From Rhizobium rhizogenes (GTDB lineage Bacteria > Pseudomonadota > Alphaproteobacteria > Rhizobiales > Rhizobiaceae), in assembly GCF_002005205.3 (NCBI RefSeq), contig NZ_CP019702.2, forward strand, positions 983,501 through 1,047,500: a stretch of DNA of 64,000 nt, read 5' to 3'. Shown here in pieces: positions 45,209-54,527 of the stretch. Positions within the stretch are counted from its first letter, which is position 1. The number at the start of each line of letters is the position of its first letter. The notes under the pieces were generated by a model that did no database searches, had not been told where the DNA came from, and saw only the letters and a list, made by a program, of their open reading frames with translations. Position numbers and translations under genes: made by a program.

Positions 45209-47461
45209 TTAAACCTCCTCCGTCGATTTGAACGGGAAGCCGGCCACGGTGGCGGCGGCCTTCTTTTCCGGCATCTTCCGGCGAAGGCCGTTCGGCGGCG
45301 CCACCTTGTTGACACCGCGCAGGGTGTTGAGAACCTCCTCCTTGCTTCCGTCAAGCACGACCTGTCCGCTTTCAACCACGATGATACGCTGAACCAACTC
45401 GAGAACGCGCATGCGGTGGGTGGCGACGACCACCGTTCGCTCCGCGCTCCAGGACTGGAAGCGCGCGATGAACTGGCGCTCGGTCGCCTCGTCCATCGCC
45501 GCGGTCGGCTCGTCCAGCAACACGATGGCCGGATCGCGGATCAGCAGGCGCGCCAGCAGCAATGCCTGCTTCTGCCCGCCGGAAAGACCCCTGCCGCCCT
45601 CGAGGATCGGGTGATCCAGCCCACGGGGAAGCCTGCGCACGAAGTCATCGGCACCGGTCATGGCAAGCGCTTCGAGCAGCAGCGGTTCCGGCGCATGCAA
45701 CGCCCCCAGCATGACGTTTTCCCGGATCGTTCCGTGAAAAAGGCGTGTGTCCTGCGTCAAAAGGCCGACATTGCGGCGGACATCGGCGGGATCGATCTGG
45801 GAAAGCGCGAGATCGTCAAGCAGCACTTCGCCGGCCGCCGGCTCCACCATGCCGGCCATCGCCAGAAGCAGGGTGGACTTTCCAGCGCCGTTCTTGCCCA
45901 GTATCGCAACCTTTTCCCCGGCGGCAACGGCGAGATCGCCGATCGCAAGCGCCGGTTTTCCGGCCCCGCTGCCGTAGTGAAAGGCGGCACCCCTGATCCT
46001 GTAGGCGCCGCGCAGGGTCGGCGCGCTGACCCGCGTTTCGGTTTCCGGATGATCAGACGGCATGCGCAGGATGGAATCGATGCTGTTGAGCCCGACCCGC
46101 GCCTGCTGGAATCTGCCGAGGATCTGCGTCAGCTGCGCCATCGGCGCCATCATGCGTGACCCAAGAATGGAGCAGGCAACGAGCGAACCGGTCGTCATGT
46201 CGCCTTCCATCACGATCGGCGCACCGACGAAAACGACGGCGGCGAAAGTTCCGGTCTGGACGGTGTGGCTCCACGCCGCAAGGCCGTTGGTGATGGAGCG
46301 CAGGCGAAGCTGCCCATCGGCCGATACCGCATTATAGTGGTTCCAGCGCTGCTGGAAGTGATCTTCGGCCTGCAACGTCTTGATGTCCTCGATGCCTTGC
46401 ACCGCTTCCACCAGCATGGCGTTTCGCAGGGAGGATTCCCGCATGGCCTCGTTGGCGGCCGACCGCAGCCTGCGCTGCACCAGCAGGCCCGGCAAGATCA
46501 GGAGCGTCAGTGCCGCGACGGGAATAATCACCAGCGGCCCGCCGATCATCCAGAAGATGAAGAGGAACAGGAAGAAGAACGGCAGGTCGGCAACCGCAGC
46601 CACCGTGGTGGAAGTCAGAAGTTCGCGCACCTGCTCCAGATCACGCAACTGGGCAATGAAGGTGCCGGTGGATGTGGGCCGCGCCTGGTTCTTGACCCGC
46701 AGGGCATGACCGAAAACGAGATCCGAAATGCGCATGTCGGTTCGCTTGCCCACGATGTCGATGATGCGGGTGCGCAGGCGGCGCATGATGAAATCGAACA
46801 GGGCAGCCAGAAGTACGCCGATGAACAGCACATAAAGCGTGTTGAAGGATTTCGCCGGTACGACCCGGTCATAAACCTGCATGGAGAACATGACACCCGC
46901 AAGCGCCAGGACATTGGCCACCAGCGAGGCCAGCATGACATGGCCGTAGGAGCCGATGTCACGGAACGCGATGGTGCGGAACCAGTGTTCGCGGTAAGGT
47001 GCGATATAGCTGTCCACGCGCTCGTCGACCGTCCCGCGCTGCGGCCGTGCCACGATGATAAAATCGGTCTGGGACAGCAGGATGTCCAGCGGCAGCGCCG
47101 TGGCGCAGCCACCGTCGCCGCTGAAAACAACCGAGGCTTCCTTGTTTGCCGCAAGCGCGGTGACGACACCCACCGCCCCGTCTGCAAGCTGCAGGATCAC
47201 CGGCAGCCGCCAGCTGGTCAGCAACCGCGGCGCCGGTGCCGCATGCTTGATCCGCAGCCCGAGCTTGTCCGCCATGCGGGTGAGGTAATCTTCAGTGTCG
47301 GTGGCCCGCAGCGCCTCGACAAGCTGCCGTGCACCGCCGGGAGAAAACGGCACGCCATAATGACGCGCCACATATTGGAACGCCTCGCTCCAGCCCCCGA
47401 TATCGAGACCGGCAGCGTTGGTATCAGGGCAGGATTCCGCCATCATGTCGGAAACAGGCAT
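45209..47461 (-). CDS. T1SS ABC transporter with C39-like domain (LapB-type)
   Basis: Exporter ATPase of 750 aa. Residues 1-130 resemble a C39 peptidase domain but show no catalytic Cys motif, so it is a non-cleaving substrate-binding domain. Six TM segments follow (about 150-430). The nucleotide domain has Walker A ILGKNGAGKST, signature LSGGQKQALLLARLL, Walker B IVLLDEPTA and the His switch VVATHR. ATG 47461 has the RBS GAGGAG; ATG 47500 is an alternative. Its cargo is presumably the BapA-like protein encoded 58 bases upstream. Confidence 0.93.
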   Translation of the reverse strand: MPVSDMMAESCPDTNAAGLDIGGWSEAFQYVARHYGVPFSPGGARQLVEALRATDTEDYLTRMADKLGLRIKHAAPAPRLLTSWRLPVILQLADGAVGVVTALAANKEASVVFSGDGGCATALPLDILLSQTDFIIVARPQRGTVDERVDSYIAPYREHWFRTIAFRDIGSYGHVMLASLVANVLALAGVMFSMQVYDRVVPAKSFNTLYVLFIGVLLAALFDFIMRRLRTRIIDIVGKRTDMRISDLVFGHALRVKNQARPTSTGTFIAQLRDLEQVRELLTSTTVAAVADLPFFFLFLFIFWMIGGPLVIIPVAALTLLILPGLLVQRRLRSAANEAMRESSLRNAMLVEAVQGIEDIKTLQAEDHFQQRWNHYNAVSADGQLRLRSITNGLAAWSHTVQTGTFAAVVFVGAPIVMEGDMTTGSLVACSILGSRMMAPMAQLTQILGRFQQARVGLNSIDSILRMPSDHPETETRVSAPTLRGAYRIRGAAFHYGSGAGKPALAIGDLAVAAGEKVAILGKNGAGKSTLLLAMAGMVEPAAGEVLLDDLALSQIDPADVRRNVGLLTQDTRLFHGTIRENVMLGALHAPEPLLLEALAMTGADDFVRRLPRGLDHPILEGGRGLSGGQKQALLLARLLIRDPAIVLLDEPTAAMDEATERQFIARFQSWSAERTVVVATHRMRVLELVQRIIVVESGQVVLDGSKEEVLNTLRGVNKVAPPNGLRRKMPEKKAAATVAGFPFKSTEEV

Positions 47462-47518
47462 CGATGCTCCTCGCGACGGCAGGCGGACGATCATGTCCAC
47501 CTGTCGCCCTCAAATCAT

Positions 47519-50500
47519 TCAGACCACATGCGAAGTGTTGGAGTTCCACTCATCCTCTGTTGCGAGATGCCCGAGCGGATCGACGGGCAGCTCCAGCGGA
47601 TCGGGCATGCCTGTTATATCCGCACGCTCTTCCGCGGCGGTCAGGTCTGCATCCGCATCGTCTGGCTCGGACAGGGAGGCGAGGCCATCGAGCGGGACGG
47701 TCAGTTCGCCGCCATCCTCCTCGATCAGCTGCGACAGATCATCATCGCTGTCCCGATCAGAAGCCGGTGGATCATCGCTTGCCGCGACATCGATGCTATC
47801 GAGCCCGGCGATGTCATCCGCGACGAACATCATCGCCTGATCCGGCACGCCTGCACCGGAGGGCTCGACGGTAACCACCAGCTCGGATTGCTCCACCGCG
47901 CCAGAGGGATGCACCAGTTGATAGGTGAAGGTGTCCGTTTGCGCCTCGGTGAAATGCGCCAGCGTCGTGTCCGGCGCATAGCTGTAATTGCCGTCGGCAT
48001 CGACGGTGAGCGTCCCGTAGGTGCCCTGTATGCTCATTGCGCCGGTCACCTTGACGAAGCTCGTGCCGTCAAAGATCTGGAACGCCGTGAAGGTGGACCC
48101 CAGTTCGTCGTTGGTGAGCAGGTTACCATCGTCGCCGGCCACACTTCCAACCTCATACTGATCGGTATATGCGACATCGACATTGGTGGTGACGGTGGCT
48201 GAAACGTTGACCAGCGTTCCGCTCAATGTCGACCGTATGCGATAGGTCCCCGCGGTGAAGTCGATTGTGGCGAGATCAAGCGACGCCACGATGCCGAGAC
48301 CACCAAGGATGATGTTGAAGGAATCGCTCGCCACCGTCTGCCAGGTGCCGGGGGTCGTCTCCCTTTCGAGATAGAGCACGCCGTTGGACAGCGCCGCAAG
48401 CAGCACCGACACGCTGACGCTACCGGAAACTTCCATGCTGTCGGTGATGACGAAGCTGTTACTGATATAGGTGCTGGTCTGCCCAAGGCCGCCCGAAAGC
48501 AGGTTGGAGCCGCTGGCATTGAAGAATTCGTCATCGGTCACATTGTCCCACACGACGGACGCGCTTGCGGCGTCGCCGGTGGCTGCGAATTCAAATGTCG
48601 CGGGCAGGCCGGGATCGGTGTCGCTCCATGTCATGGTGACACTGTCGCTGCCGATCTGGACGTAGAGCGTCGCGGTGCCGGTATTGCCGGCGGCATCGAC
48701 CACCGTATATTCGAACCGGTCCACCTGACCGATCCCCGCACCGTTCTCGAAGGGCGTATAGGTATAAGAGCCATCCGGCAGGATCACGAGCTCGCCGAAG
48801 TCGCCCTGAATAGTGGTTCCTCCCGGATCGATCGTCTGGCCATCCACGCTCTGAACGCTCGTGCCGGCCGGCACGTTGTCATTGTCGATGACGTTGCCGG
48901 TAACCTCGACGGCCTCATATCCTCCGACTTCGGTGAAGTCGTAATCCGTACCTTCCAAAGTCAGGGTACCGCCGACACCCACGCCAAGCAGGCCGGTGAA
49001 CCCCATGAAGGCTCGATATTCTCCTGGATCCAGCCCCTGAACGGTTCCGCTGGTTCCGCCAAACAGCGACAGGGACAGGATCGTGGCGGGGCCTGTACCA
49101 TTGATACCGGTCCATTGTTGGGTGGCGGCATCCCATTTCTGCACGACCAGGCTGTAGTCACCAAGAACCCCGGCTCCAAGAATTCCGCTGAAATCGAAGC
49201 CCAGATCCTGTTTGTGACCCGTCTCGACATCGAACTCGATCGCATTTGCAAATAGCTGCAGATCAAGGCCGGCGAGGCTGACGACGGCCAGATAGGTATC
49301 ACTGCCAAGCGGCACATCTTCCGTCACCGTCGGCAAAATGTTCACCTGAGCGGTTACGACATCATCGGTTGGCTCGAGATCGGCGTCTGCATCCGCGTCA
49401 GCATCTGCATCCGCGTCGGCGTCAGCATCCGCATCTGCATCCGCGTCAGCATCGGCATCGGCGTCAGCATCCGCGTCGGCATCAGCATCAGCGTCAGCGT
49501 CCGCATCCGCATCAGCGTCTGCGTCGGCATCAGCATCGGCGTCGGCGTCAGCATCTGCATCTGCATCCGCGTCAGCATCAGCGTCCGCATCCGCATCAGC
49601 GTCTGCGTCGGCATCAGCATCGGCGTCAGCATCTGCATCCGCATCGGCGTCAGCGTCGGCATCTGCATCAGCGTCGGCGTCTGCGTCAGCATCTGCATCC
49701 GCGTCTGCATCAGCGTCCGCGTCAGCGTCCGCGTCAGCGTCGGCATCAGCATCCGCGTCAGCGTCAGCGTCGGCATCCGCGTCGGCGTCAGCATCTGCAT
49801 CTGCATCCGCGTCAGCGTCCGCATCAGCGTCGGCATCTGCATCCGCATCCGCGTCGGCGTCGGCATCCGCGTCGGCGTCAGCATCTGCATCAGCGTCCGC
49901 ATCCGCATCAGCGTCTGCGTCGGCATCAGCGTCAGCATCTGCATCCGCATCAGCGTCGGCGTCTGCGTCGGCGTCAGCATCCGCGTCGGCATCAGCATCT
50001 GCATCCGCGTCGGCATCAGCGTCAGCATCTGCATCCGCATCTGCGTCGGCGTCGGCGTCGGCATCTGCATCCGCGTCAGCATCAGCATCAGCGTCCGCAT
50101 CCGCATCCGCATCAGCGTCTGCGTCGGCATCAGCATCGGCATCGGCGTCAGCATCTGCATCCGCATCGGCGTCAGCGTCGGCATCTGCATCAGCGTCGGC
50201 ATCAGCATCTGCGTCGGCGTCTGCGTCAGCATCTGCATCTGCATCCGCGTCAGCGTCCGCATCCGCATCAGCGTCTGCGTCTGCGTCGGCATCCGCATCT
50301 GCGTCGGCGTCGGCATCTGCGTCGGCGTCTGCGTCGGCGTCTGCGTCAGCATCTGCATCCGCGTCTGCATCCGCATCCGCATCCGCGTCGGCATCGGCGT
50401 CAGCATCCGCGTCGGCATCAGCATCTGCATCAGCATCAGCATCAGCGTCAGCGTCCGCATCAGCGTCGGCATCTGCATCCGCATCCGCATCCGCGTCGGC

Positions 50501-52108
50501 GTCAGCATCCGCGTCGGCATCGGCGTCAGCATCTGCATCAGCGTCGGCGTCTGCATCAGCGTCCGCATCCGCATCCGCATCAGCGTCTGCGTCGGCATCT
50601 GCATCAGCGTCTGCGTCAGCATCTGCATCCGCGTCTGCATCCGCATCCGCATCCGCGTCGGCATCGGCATCGGCGTCAGCATCCGCGTCGGCATCAGCAT
50701 CTGCATCAGCATCCGCGTCAGCATCAGCGTCGGCATCAGCGTCGGCATCTGCATCCGCATCCGCGTCGGCATCCGCATCAGCGTCTGCGTCGGCATCAGC
50801 ATCGGCGTCGGCGTCAGCATCTGCATCCGCATCGGCGTCAGCATCTGCATCAGCATCGGCGTCAGCGTCGGCATCTGCGTCGGCGTCTGCGTCTGCGTCA
50901 GCATCTGCATCCGCATCGGCGTCGGCATCTGCATCAGCGTCGGCGTCAGCATCTGCATCCGCATCTGCGTCGGCGTCGGCATCTGCGTCGGCGTCTGCGT
51001 CAGCATCCGCGTCTGCATCCGCGTCGGCATCAGCATCAGCATCAGCGTCAGCGTCCGCATCAGCGTCGGCATCTGCATCCGCATCCGCGTCGGCGTCAGC
51101 ATCCGCGTCGGCATCGGCGTCAGCATCTGCATCAGCGTCGGCGTCGGCGTCTGCATCAGCGTCCGCATCCGCATCCGCATCAGCGTCTGCGTCGGCATCA
51201 GCGTCAGCGTCAGCATCTGCATCCGCATCGGCGTCAGCGTCGGCATCTGCATCCGCATCGGCGTCAGCGTCGGCATCAGCATCTGCGTCGGCGTCGGCGT
51301 CGGCGTCAGCATCTGCATCTGCATCCGCGTCAGCATCAGCATCAGCATCAGCGTCAGCGTCCGCATCAGCGTCTGCGTCGGCATCTGCATCAGCGTCGGC
51401 GTCAGCATCTGCATCAGCATCCGCGTCGGCATCAGCGTCAGCATCTGCATCTGCATCTGCATCCGCGTCAGCATCGGCATCGGCATCCGCGTCAGCGTCG
51501 GCGTCAGCATCCGCGTCAGCGTCGGCATCCGCGTCAGCATCTGCGTCGGCGTCTGCATCTGCATCTGCATCTGCATCTGCATCAGCGTCAGCGTCAGCGT
51601 CCGCATCCGCATCCGCGTCGGCATCGGCGTCAGCATCTGCATCAGCGTCGGCGTCTGCATCCGCATCGGCGTCAGCATCGCCATCATCATCAGAAGACCT
51701 GCCACCTCCGCCTGCGATAGCGCCGCCGGCAGCCAGCAGGCCCAGTGCAGCAAGGCCGAGAATGGAGCCGTCATTCGTTGACGCACCAACAAGTTGGTCT
51801 ACGCCTTCAATCTGCGAAAAGCGGAAATCCGCCAAACCGTCACTGTGTTCGCCGAGCCAGAGATTGCCGTCCTCGTCTTCCAGCACCAGCTGGCTGTGGT
51901 CGCCATCGACCTCGCGATAGAAATTTCCGATCCGGATTGTCTCACCGGATCGCATGCGAAGCAGCAGATCGTCGCCATCCCGCACGAAGTCGGAGACCTC
52001 GTTGCGGCTGGCGCGAATCTGCACAATGCTGGGCTTGTCTATGTTCAAGTTGTCGAGCGACACGGTCCGAGAACTTCCGGCGGCCTTGTCGGTTATTATC
52101 GCAACCAT
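47519..52108 (-). CDS. BapA-like T1SS surface protein with (Asp-Ala)n stalk
   Basis: Secreted protein of 1529 aa; ATG 52108 has the RBS GCAGGAGGAC. Residues 1-110 match the BapA prefix domain ([25 protein letters not shown] region), then a hydrophobic Gly/Ala segment (about 115-136) suited to retention in the exporter. Residues 144-910 are one uninterrupted alternation of Asp and Ala. Residues 911-1529 hold Ig/VCBS-type beta domains: [62 protein letters not shown]. The C-terminal acidic tail ([17 protein letters not shown]...) probably holds the type I secretion signal. No RTX repeats. Probably a cell-surface adhesin. Confidence 0.88.
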   Translation of the reverse strand: MVAIITDKAAGSSRTVSLDNLNIDKPSIVQIRASRNEVSDFVRDGDDLLLRMRSGETIRIGNFYREVDGDHSQLVLEDEDGNLWLGEHSDGLADFRFSQIEGVDQLVGASTNDGSILGLAALGLLAAGGAIAGGGGRSSDDDGDADADADADADADADADADADADADADADADADADADADADADADADADADADADADADADADADADADADADADADADADADADADADADADADADADADADADADADADADADADADADADADADADADADADADADADADADADADADADADADADADADADADADADADADADADADADADADADADADADADADADADADADADADADADADADADADADADADADADADADADADADADADADADADADADADADADADADADADADADADADADADADADADADADADADADADADADADADADADADADADADADADADADADADADADADADADADADADADADADADADADADADADADADADADADADADADADADADADADADADADADADADADADADADADADADADADADADADADADADADADADADADADADADADADADADADADADADADADADADADADADADADADADADADADADADADADADADADADADADADADADADADADADADADADADADADADADADADADADADADADADADADADADADADADADADADADADADADADADADADADADADADADADADADADADADADADADADADADADADADADADADADADADADADADADADADADADADADADADADADADADADADADADADADADADADADADADADADADADADADADADADADADADADADADADADADADADADADADADADADADADADADADLEPTDDVVTAQVNILPTVTEDVPLGSDTYLAVVSLAGLDLQLFANAIEFDVETGHKQDLGFDFSGILGAGVLGDYSLVVQKWDAATQQWTGINGTGPATILSLSLFGGTSGTVQGLDPGEYRAFMGFTGLLGVGVGGTLTLEGTDYDFTEVGGYEAVEVTGNVIDNDNVPAGTSVQSVDGQTIDPGGTTIQGDFGELVILPDGSYTYTPFENGAGIGQVDRFEYTVVDAAGNTGTATLYVQIGSDSVTMTWSDTDPGLPATFEFAATGDAASASVVWDNVTDDEFFNASGSNLLSGGLGQTSTYISNSFVITDSMEVSGSVSVSVLLAALSNGVLYLERETTPGTWQTVASDSFNIILGGLGIVASLDLATIDFTAGTYRIRSTLSGTLVNVSATVTTNVDVAYTDQYEVGSVAGDDGNLLTNDELGSTFTAFQIFDGTSFVKVTGAMSIQGTYGTLTVDADGNYSYAPDTTLAHFTEAQTDTFTYQLVHPSGAVEQSELVVTVEPSGAGVPDQAMMFVADDIAGLDSIDVAASDDPPASDRDSDDDLSQLIEEDGGELTVPLDGLASLSEPDDADADLTAAEERADITGMPDPLELPVDPLGHLATEDEWNSNTSHVV
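49379..51679 (-). repeat. 6-bp degenerate tandem repeat coding (Asp-Ala)383
   Basis: 2301 bases of GAY-GCN hexamers read on the minus strand: 767 codons, 384 Asp and 383 Ala. The third codon positions vary freely (GAT/GAC and all four GCN), while the encoded alternation is strict. Longer blocks recur (for example around 49500, 49580 and 50100 on the plus strand), showing higher-order duplication. The other reading frames are also open through this stretch for the same reason and are not genes. Confidence 0.95.
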
Positions 52109-52701
52109 GAAACTGTCCTCCTGCAACGCGGCAACATCGGCGACAGAAATTCACTGTCGCCCGGAACACCAAGCAACATTCAAGAAACTGGATTTTTGCG
52201 AACGGCTAACCGCTGCGACGTACAGAGCCTGTAATCAAATGGCTCTCATCTCTTGTCTCAGGGGAATTTCCCTCTCAGGGGCCCTCTCCCATCCTCATAA
52301 TTGCATAAAAACCAAACATCGCAAGGAAAAAACAACCGGGGAGAGCATTAGCATATTCTGTTGTATGGACTCCTCCGAAATCACAGGGCCAACATCCCCT
52401 CAAAATCCACGGGGGAACTGAAGGGCGCAGCGCGTGGCCAGCCGTCGTCAAAATGCCGGGCTGCAGACCCTGTTTGCGACCGGAAAACCAGCCGGCATTT
52501 TTGCGCTGCACACGGATGTTTCGGCTTCGGCCGGTGCAGTCCGGTCCCGCCCGGGAAGGCTGAAAAAGAAGGAATATGTGGCCAGAAAGCAAGATGACGC
52601 AGAGCCCTCTTCAATCGGAACGCGAACGCTCTCATCGTTTAAAAATTGATAAAAATCAAATAGATAGGCCGTCACCCGCGAGGGGTCGCAACAAGTTGCG
52701 C
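52109..52701. other. Long intergenic region upstream of BapA-like gene
   Basis: 593 bases between the TolC gene end and the BapA-like gene start. It must hold the promoter of the secretion operon. A weak AT stem TTGAT / ATCAA followed on the minus strand by TTTTT (52641-52659) may end the TolC transcript. I see no coding frame with an RBS or family likeness. Confidence 0.5.
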
Positions 52702-54141
52702 CTAGAGCGATATGCCTTGAACGGTCTGGCCTTCGAGCGCGAAGGCTTCTCGCATCCGCCCGGCATTGAACGTGCAGTCGATGTTCAACCTATGCAGGTC
52801 ATATTGGATGTTGCTGATATCGAACCTCGCGGCATGAAGCTCCTGGTCGGCATTGAGCAGATCGAGCAGGCTGCGTGTGCCCAGTTCAACATATTGTGTA
52901 CGGTAGAGATCGCGGGTCTGTCTCATCGTCGATTGACGCGTCGAAAGCGAGCGGCGCAGACTTTCCTTGCTCGAAATCTGACTGCTGGCTTCCGTGAGGT
53001 TTCGCAGGATATCGACCCGTGCACGCGCCTCCGCGGCCTGCGATGCGCCGAGCGCCTGCACGGCCATGTTCCGTCGCGCGCTTGTTGCGCCACCATTGTA
53101 AAGGCTGCCGGTAACCCGCAATCCGACGCTATAGTCGGGATCGAAAGAACTCATCTCGGTAACATCGACGCCAATTCCCGCATCGAGAGACAGGGTCGGC
53201 AGGCCTTCGGCCTTGGCGAGATCGATCTGTGCCGCCGCGGCTTCACGATCCGCCGCTGCCTGCATGACCGCCGGCACACGCGACCAGTCCATTTCCCTGG
53301 CACCGCAGGCTTTTGACAGCCATGCCGGTATCGTATCCGATACGTCGATCCGTCCCGCAATGCCGCTCAAATTCGCAAGCACCGCTTCCCATCGGGACAA
53401 TTGCCCTTCGATTTCCAGCAATGTGGCCTCTGCCGCCTGAACACGCGCCTCAGCCTGCAGCAGGTCGGAACGCGTGCTTGCGCCCTTGTCCGTGCGTGAT
53501 TTCACCAGCTCTAGAATGGCCTTCGTATCCTTGATCTGGTCTCGCGCGACACCCCGCAGGGAACGGTTGCGCTGAATTTCAATGACCGAATAGGCCGCCT
53601 CACGGGCAAGATCATCCACAGCCATCAGAACCTGCGATTTCCGGCCCGCAATCCCGGCCGTGGCAATCTTGACCCGGTTGTCGACCTTGCCGAAATCATA
53701 GAGCATCTGGGAAACATTGAAGTTCAGATCCGGGCTGTAGCGATCCGACCGATTGGTATTGTAGGAGGAATCCAGCCCCCAGCTGAGATTTGGAAGATAA
53801 CCGGCGCGGGCTTCGTTGACGGATTCGGTCTGCTGGCGCAGCCGGCCAATCGTCTCCGTCACGGCAGGGTGCCAGTCAACTGCCTTTCTGACCGCGGTCT
53901 CAAGCGACAGAGGCCCCTTGTGCTCGGCCCTTTCGCGCGTTTGGGATGTGGCCGGGCCGGCTATGGAGCCGGTCACACCCGGCAAATCCCCGCCATGCGT
54001 GCCACCTGCGTGGCTGCCGGACGTTGTCGTGCTTACGGCACCTGCCTGCTGTTTTCGAGCGTTTGAACCGTTCGCGCAACCAGTCGCCAGGGCGCTGGCG
54101 GCAATGGTGCAAAGAAGGGCTGGAAGCCAATGAGACCGCAT
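52702..54141 (-). CDS. TolC-family outer-membrane protein (T1SS)
   Basis: Protein of 479 aa with a lipoprotein-type N terminus (lipobox ATGC at about residue 22), a Ser/Gly/Thr-rich linker, and the repeated helical OEP domains: SLETAVRKAVDWHPAVTETIGRLRQQTES, SDRYSPDLNFNVSQMLYDFGKVDNR, and a C-terminal EELGTRSLLDLLNADQEL-like segment (VELGTRSLLDLLNADQELHAARF). This is the LapE/TolC type that pairs with LapB/LapC-like exporters. It is the outer-membrane partner of the ATPase and adaptor genes downstream on the same strand. Confidence 0.9.
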   Translation of the reverse strand: MRSHWLPALLCTIAASALATGCANGSNARKQQAGAVSTTTSGSHAGGTHGGDLPGVTGSIAGPATSQTRERAEHKGPLSLETAVRKAVDWHPAVTETIGRLRQQTESVNEARAGYLPNLSWGLDSSYNTNRSDRYSPDLNFNVSQMLYDFGKVDNRVKIATAGIAGRKSQVLMAVDDLAREAAYSVIEIQRNRSLRGVARDQIKDTKAILELVKSRTDKGASTRSDLLQAEARVQAAEATLLEIEGQLSRWEAVLANLSGIAGRIDVSDTIPAWLSKACGAREMDWSRVPAVMQAAADREAAAAQIDLAKAEGLPTLSLDAGIGVDVTEMSSFDPDYSVGLRVTGSLYNGGATSARRNMAVQALGASQAAEARARVDILRNLTEASSQISSKESLRRSLSTRQSTMRQTRDLYRTQYVELGTRSLLDLLNADQELHAARFDISNIQYDLHRLNIDCTFNAGRMREAFALEGQTVQGISL

Positions 54142-54527
54142 TCAACGTTCCACCTTCAAACGAGAAGAATGAGCAAGTTGCCAATACGCGAAACGGGAAT
54201 CATGGCCCTGGATGCGCCGATAAAAATCCGGCGTTAACAGGCAGAACTAGGCCAACATGGTTAATGATGCATTAATTGCATCCTGTGATTATTCATCAAT
54301 GCAGGATAGAATATTGGGGGTTGCAATATCTGCAGACCGGTTTTTCAGGCTTCAAAAACCCCGGCCCGTGCAGCGTGGTTTTCCAATGACTTAGCGCTGT
54401 TTGGGGCGACCATTTTCCTGTCCGAGCGGGAATTTATACGATAGGCGGCGGCAGGCTCATGAGCACCGGATACAGACCTGCCCAGCGCCCCATGCCATCT
54501 GCAGCAGCGCGCCATCCGCGCCTGTGG
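54142..54527. other. Intergenic region, 386 bases
   Basis: Separates the TolC gene start from the hutH-like gene end. Contains ATCCTG / CAGGAT arms 22 bases apart from inner edges (54280-54307) in an AT-rich stretch that may be part of the tolC promoter. No gene was recognised. Confidence 0.45.

Noticed and set aside
44081..48202. Two long plus-strand frames (692 and 645 codons) opposite the secretion genes
   Set aside because: They lie antisense to genes with full ABC and HlyD signatures and encode no recognisable domains.
49379..51679. CRISPR-like array
   Set aside because: The repeat is a continuous 6-bp coding array without spacers or palindromic units, and there are no cas genes nearby.
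49354..51792. Long open frames in the other two minus-strand phases and the plus strand (783-812 codons) across the Asp-Ala tract
   Set aside because: They are produced by the hexamer repeat, which contains no stop in any frame. The products are Met/Thr/Gln or His/Arg/Gln repeats without start signals or family likeness.
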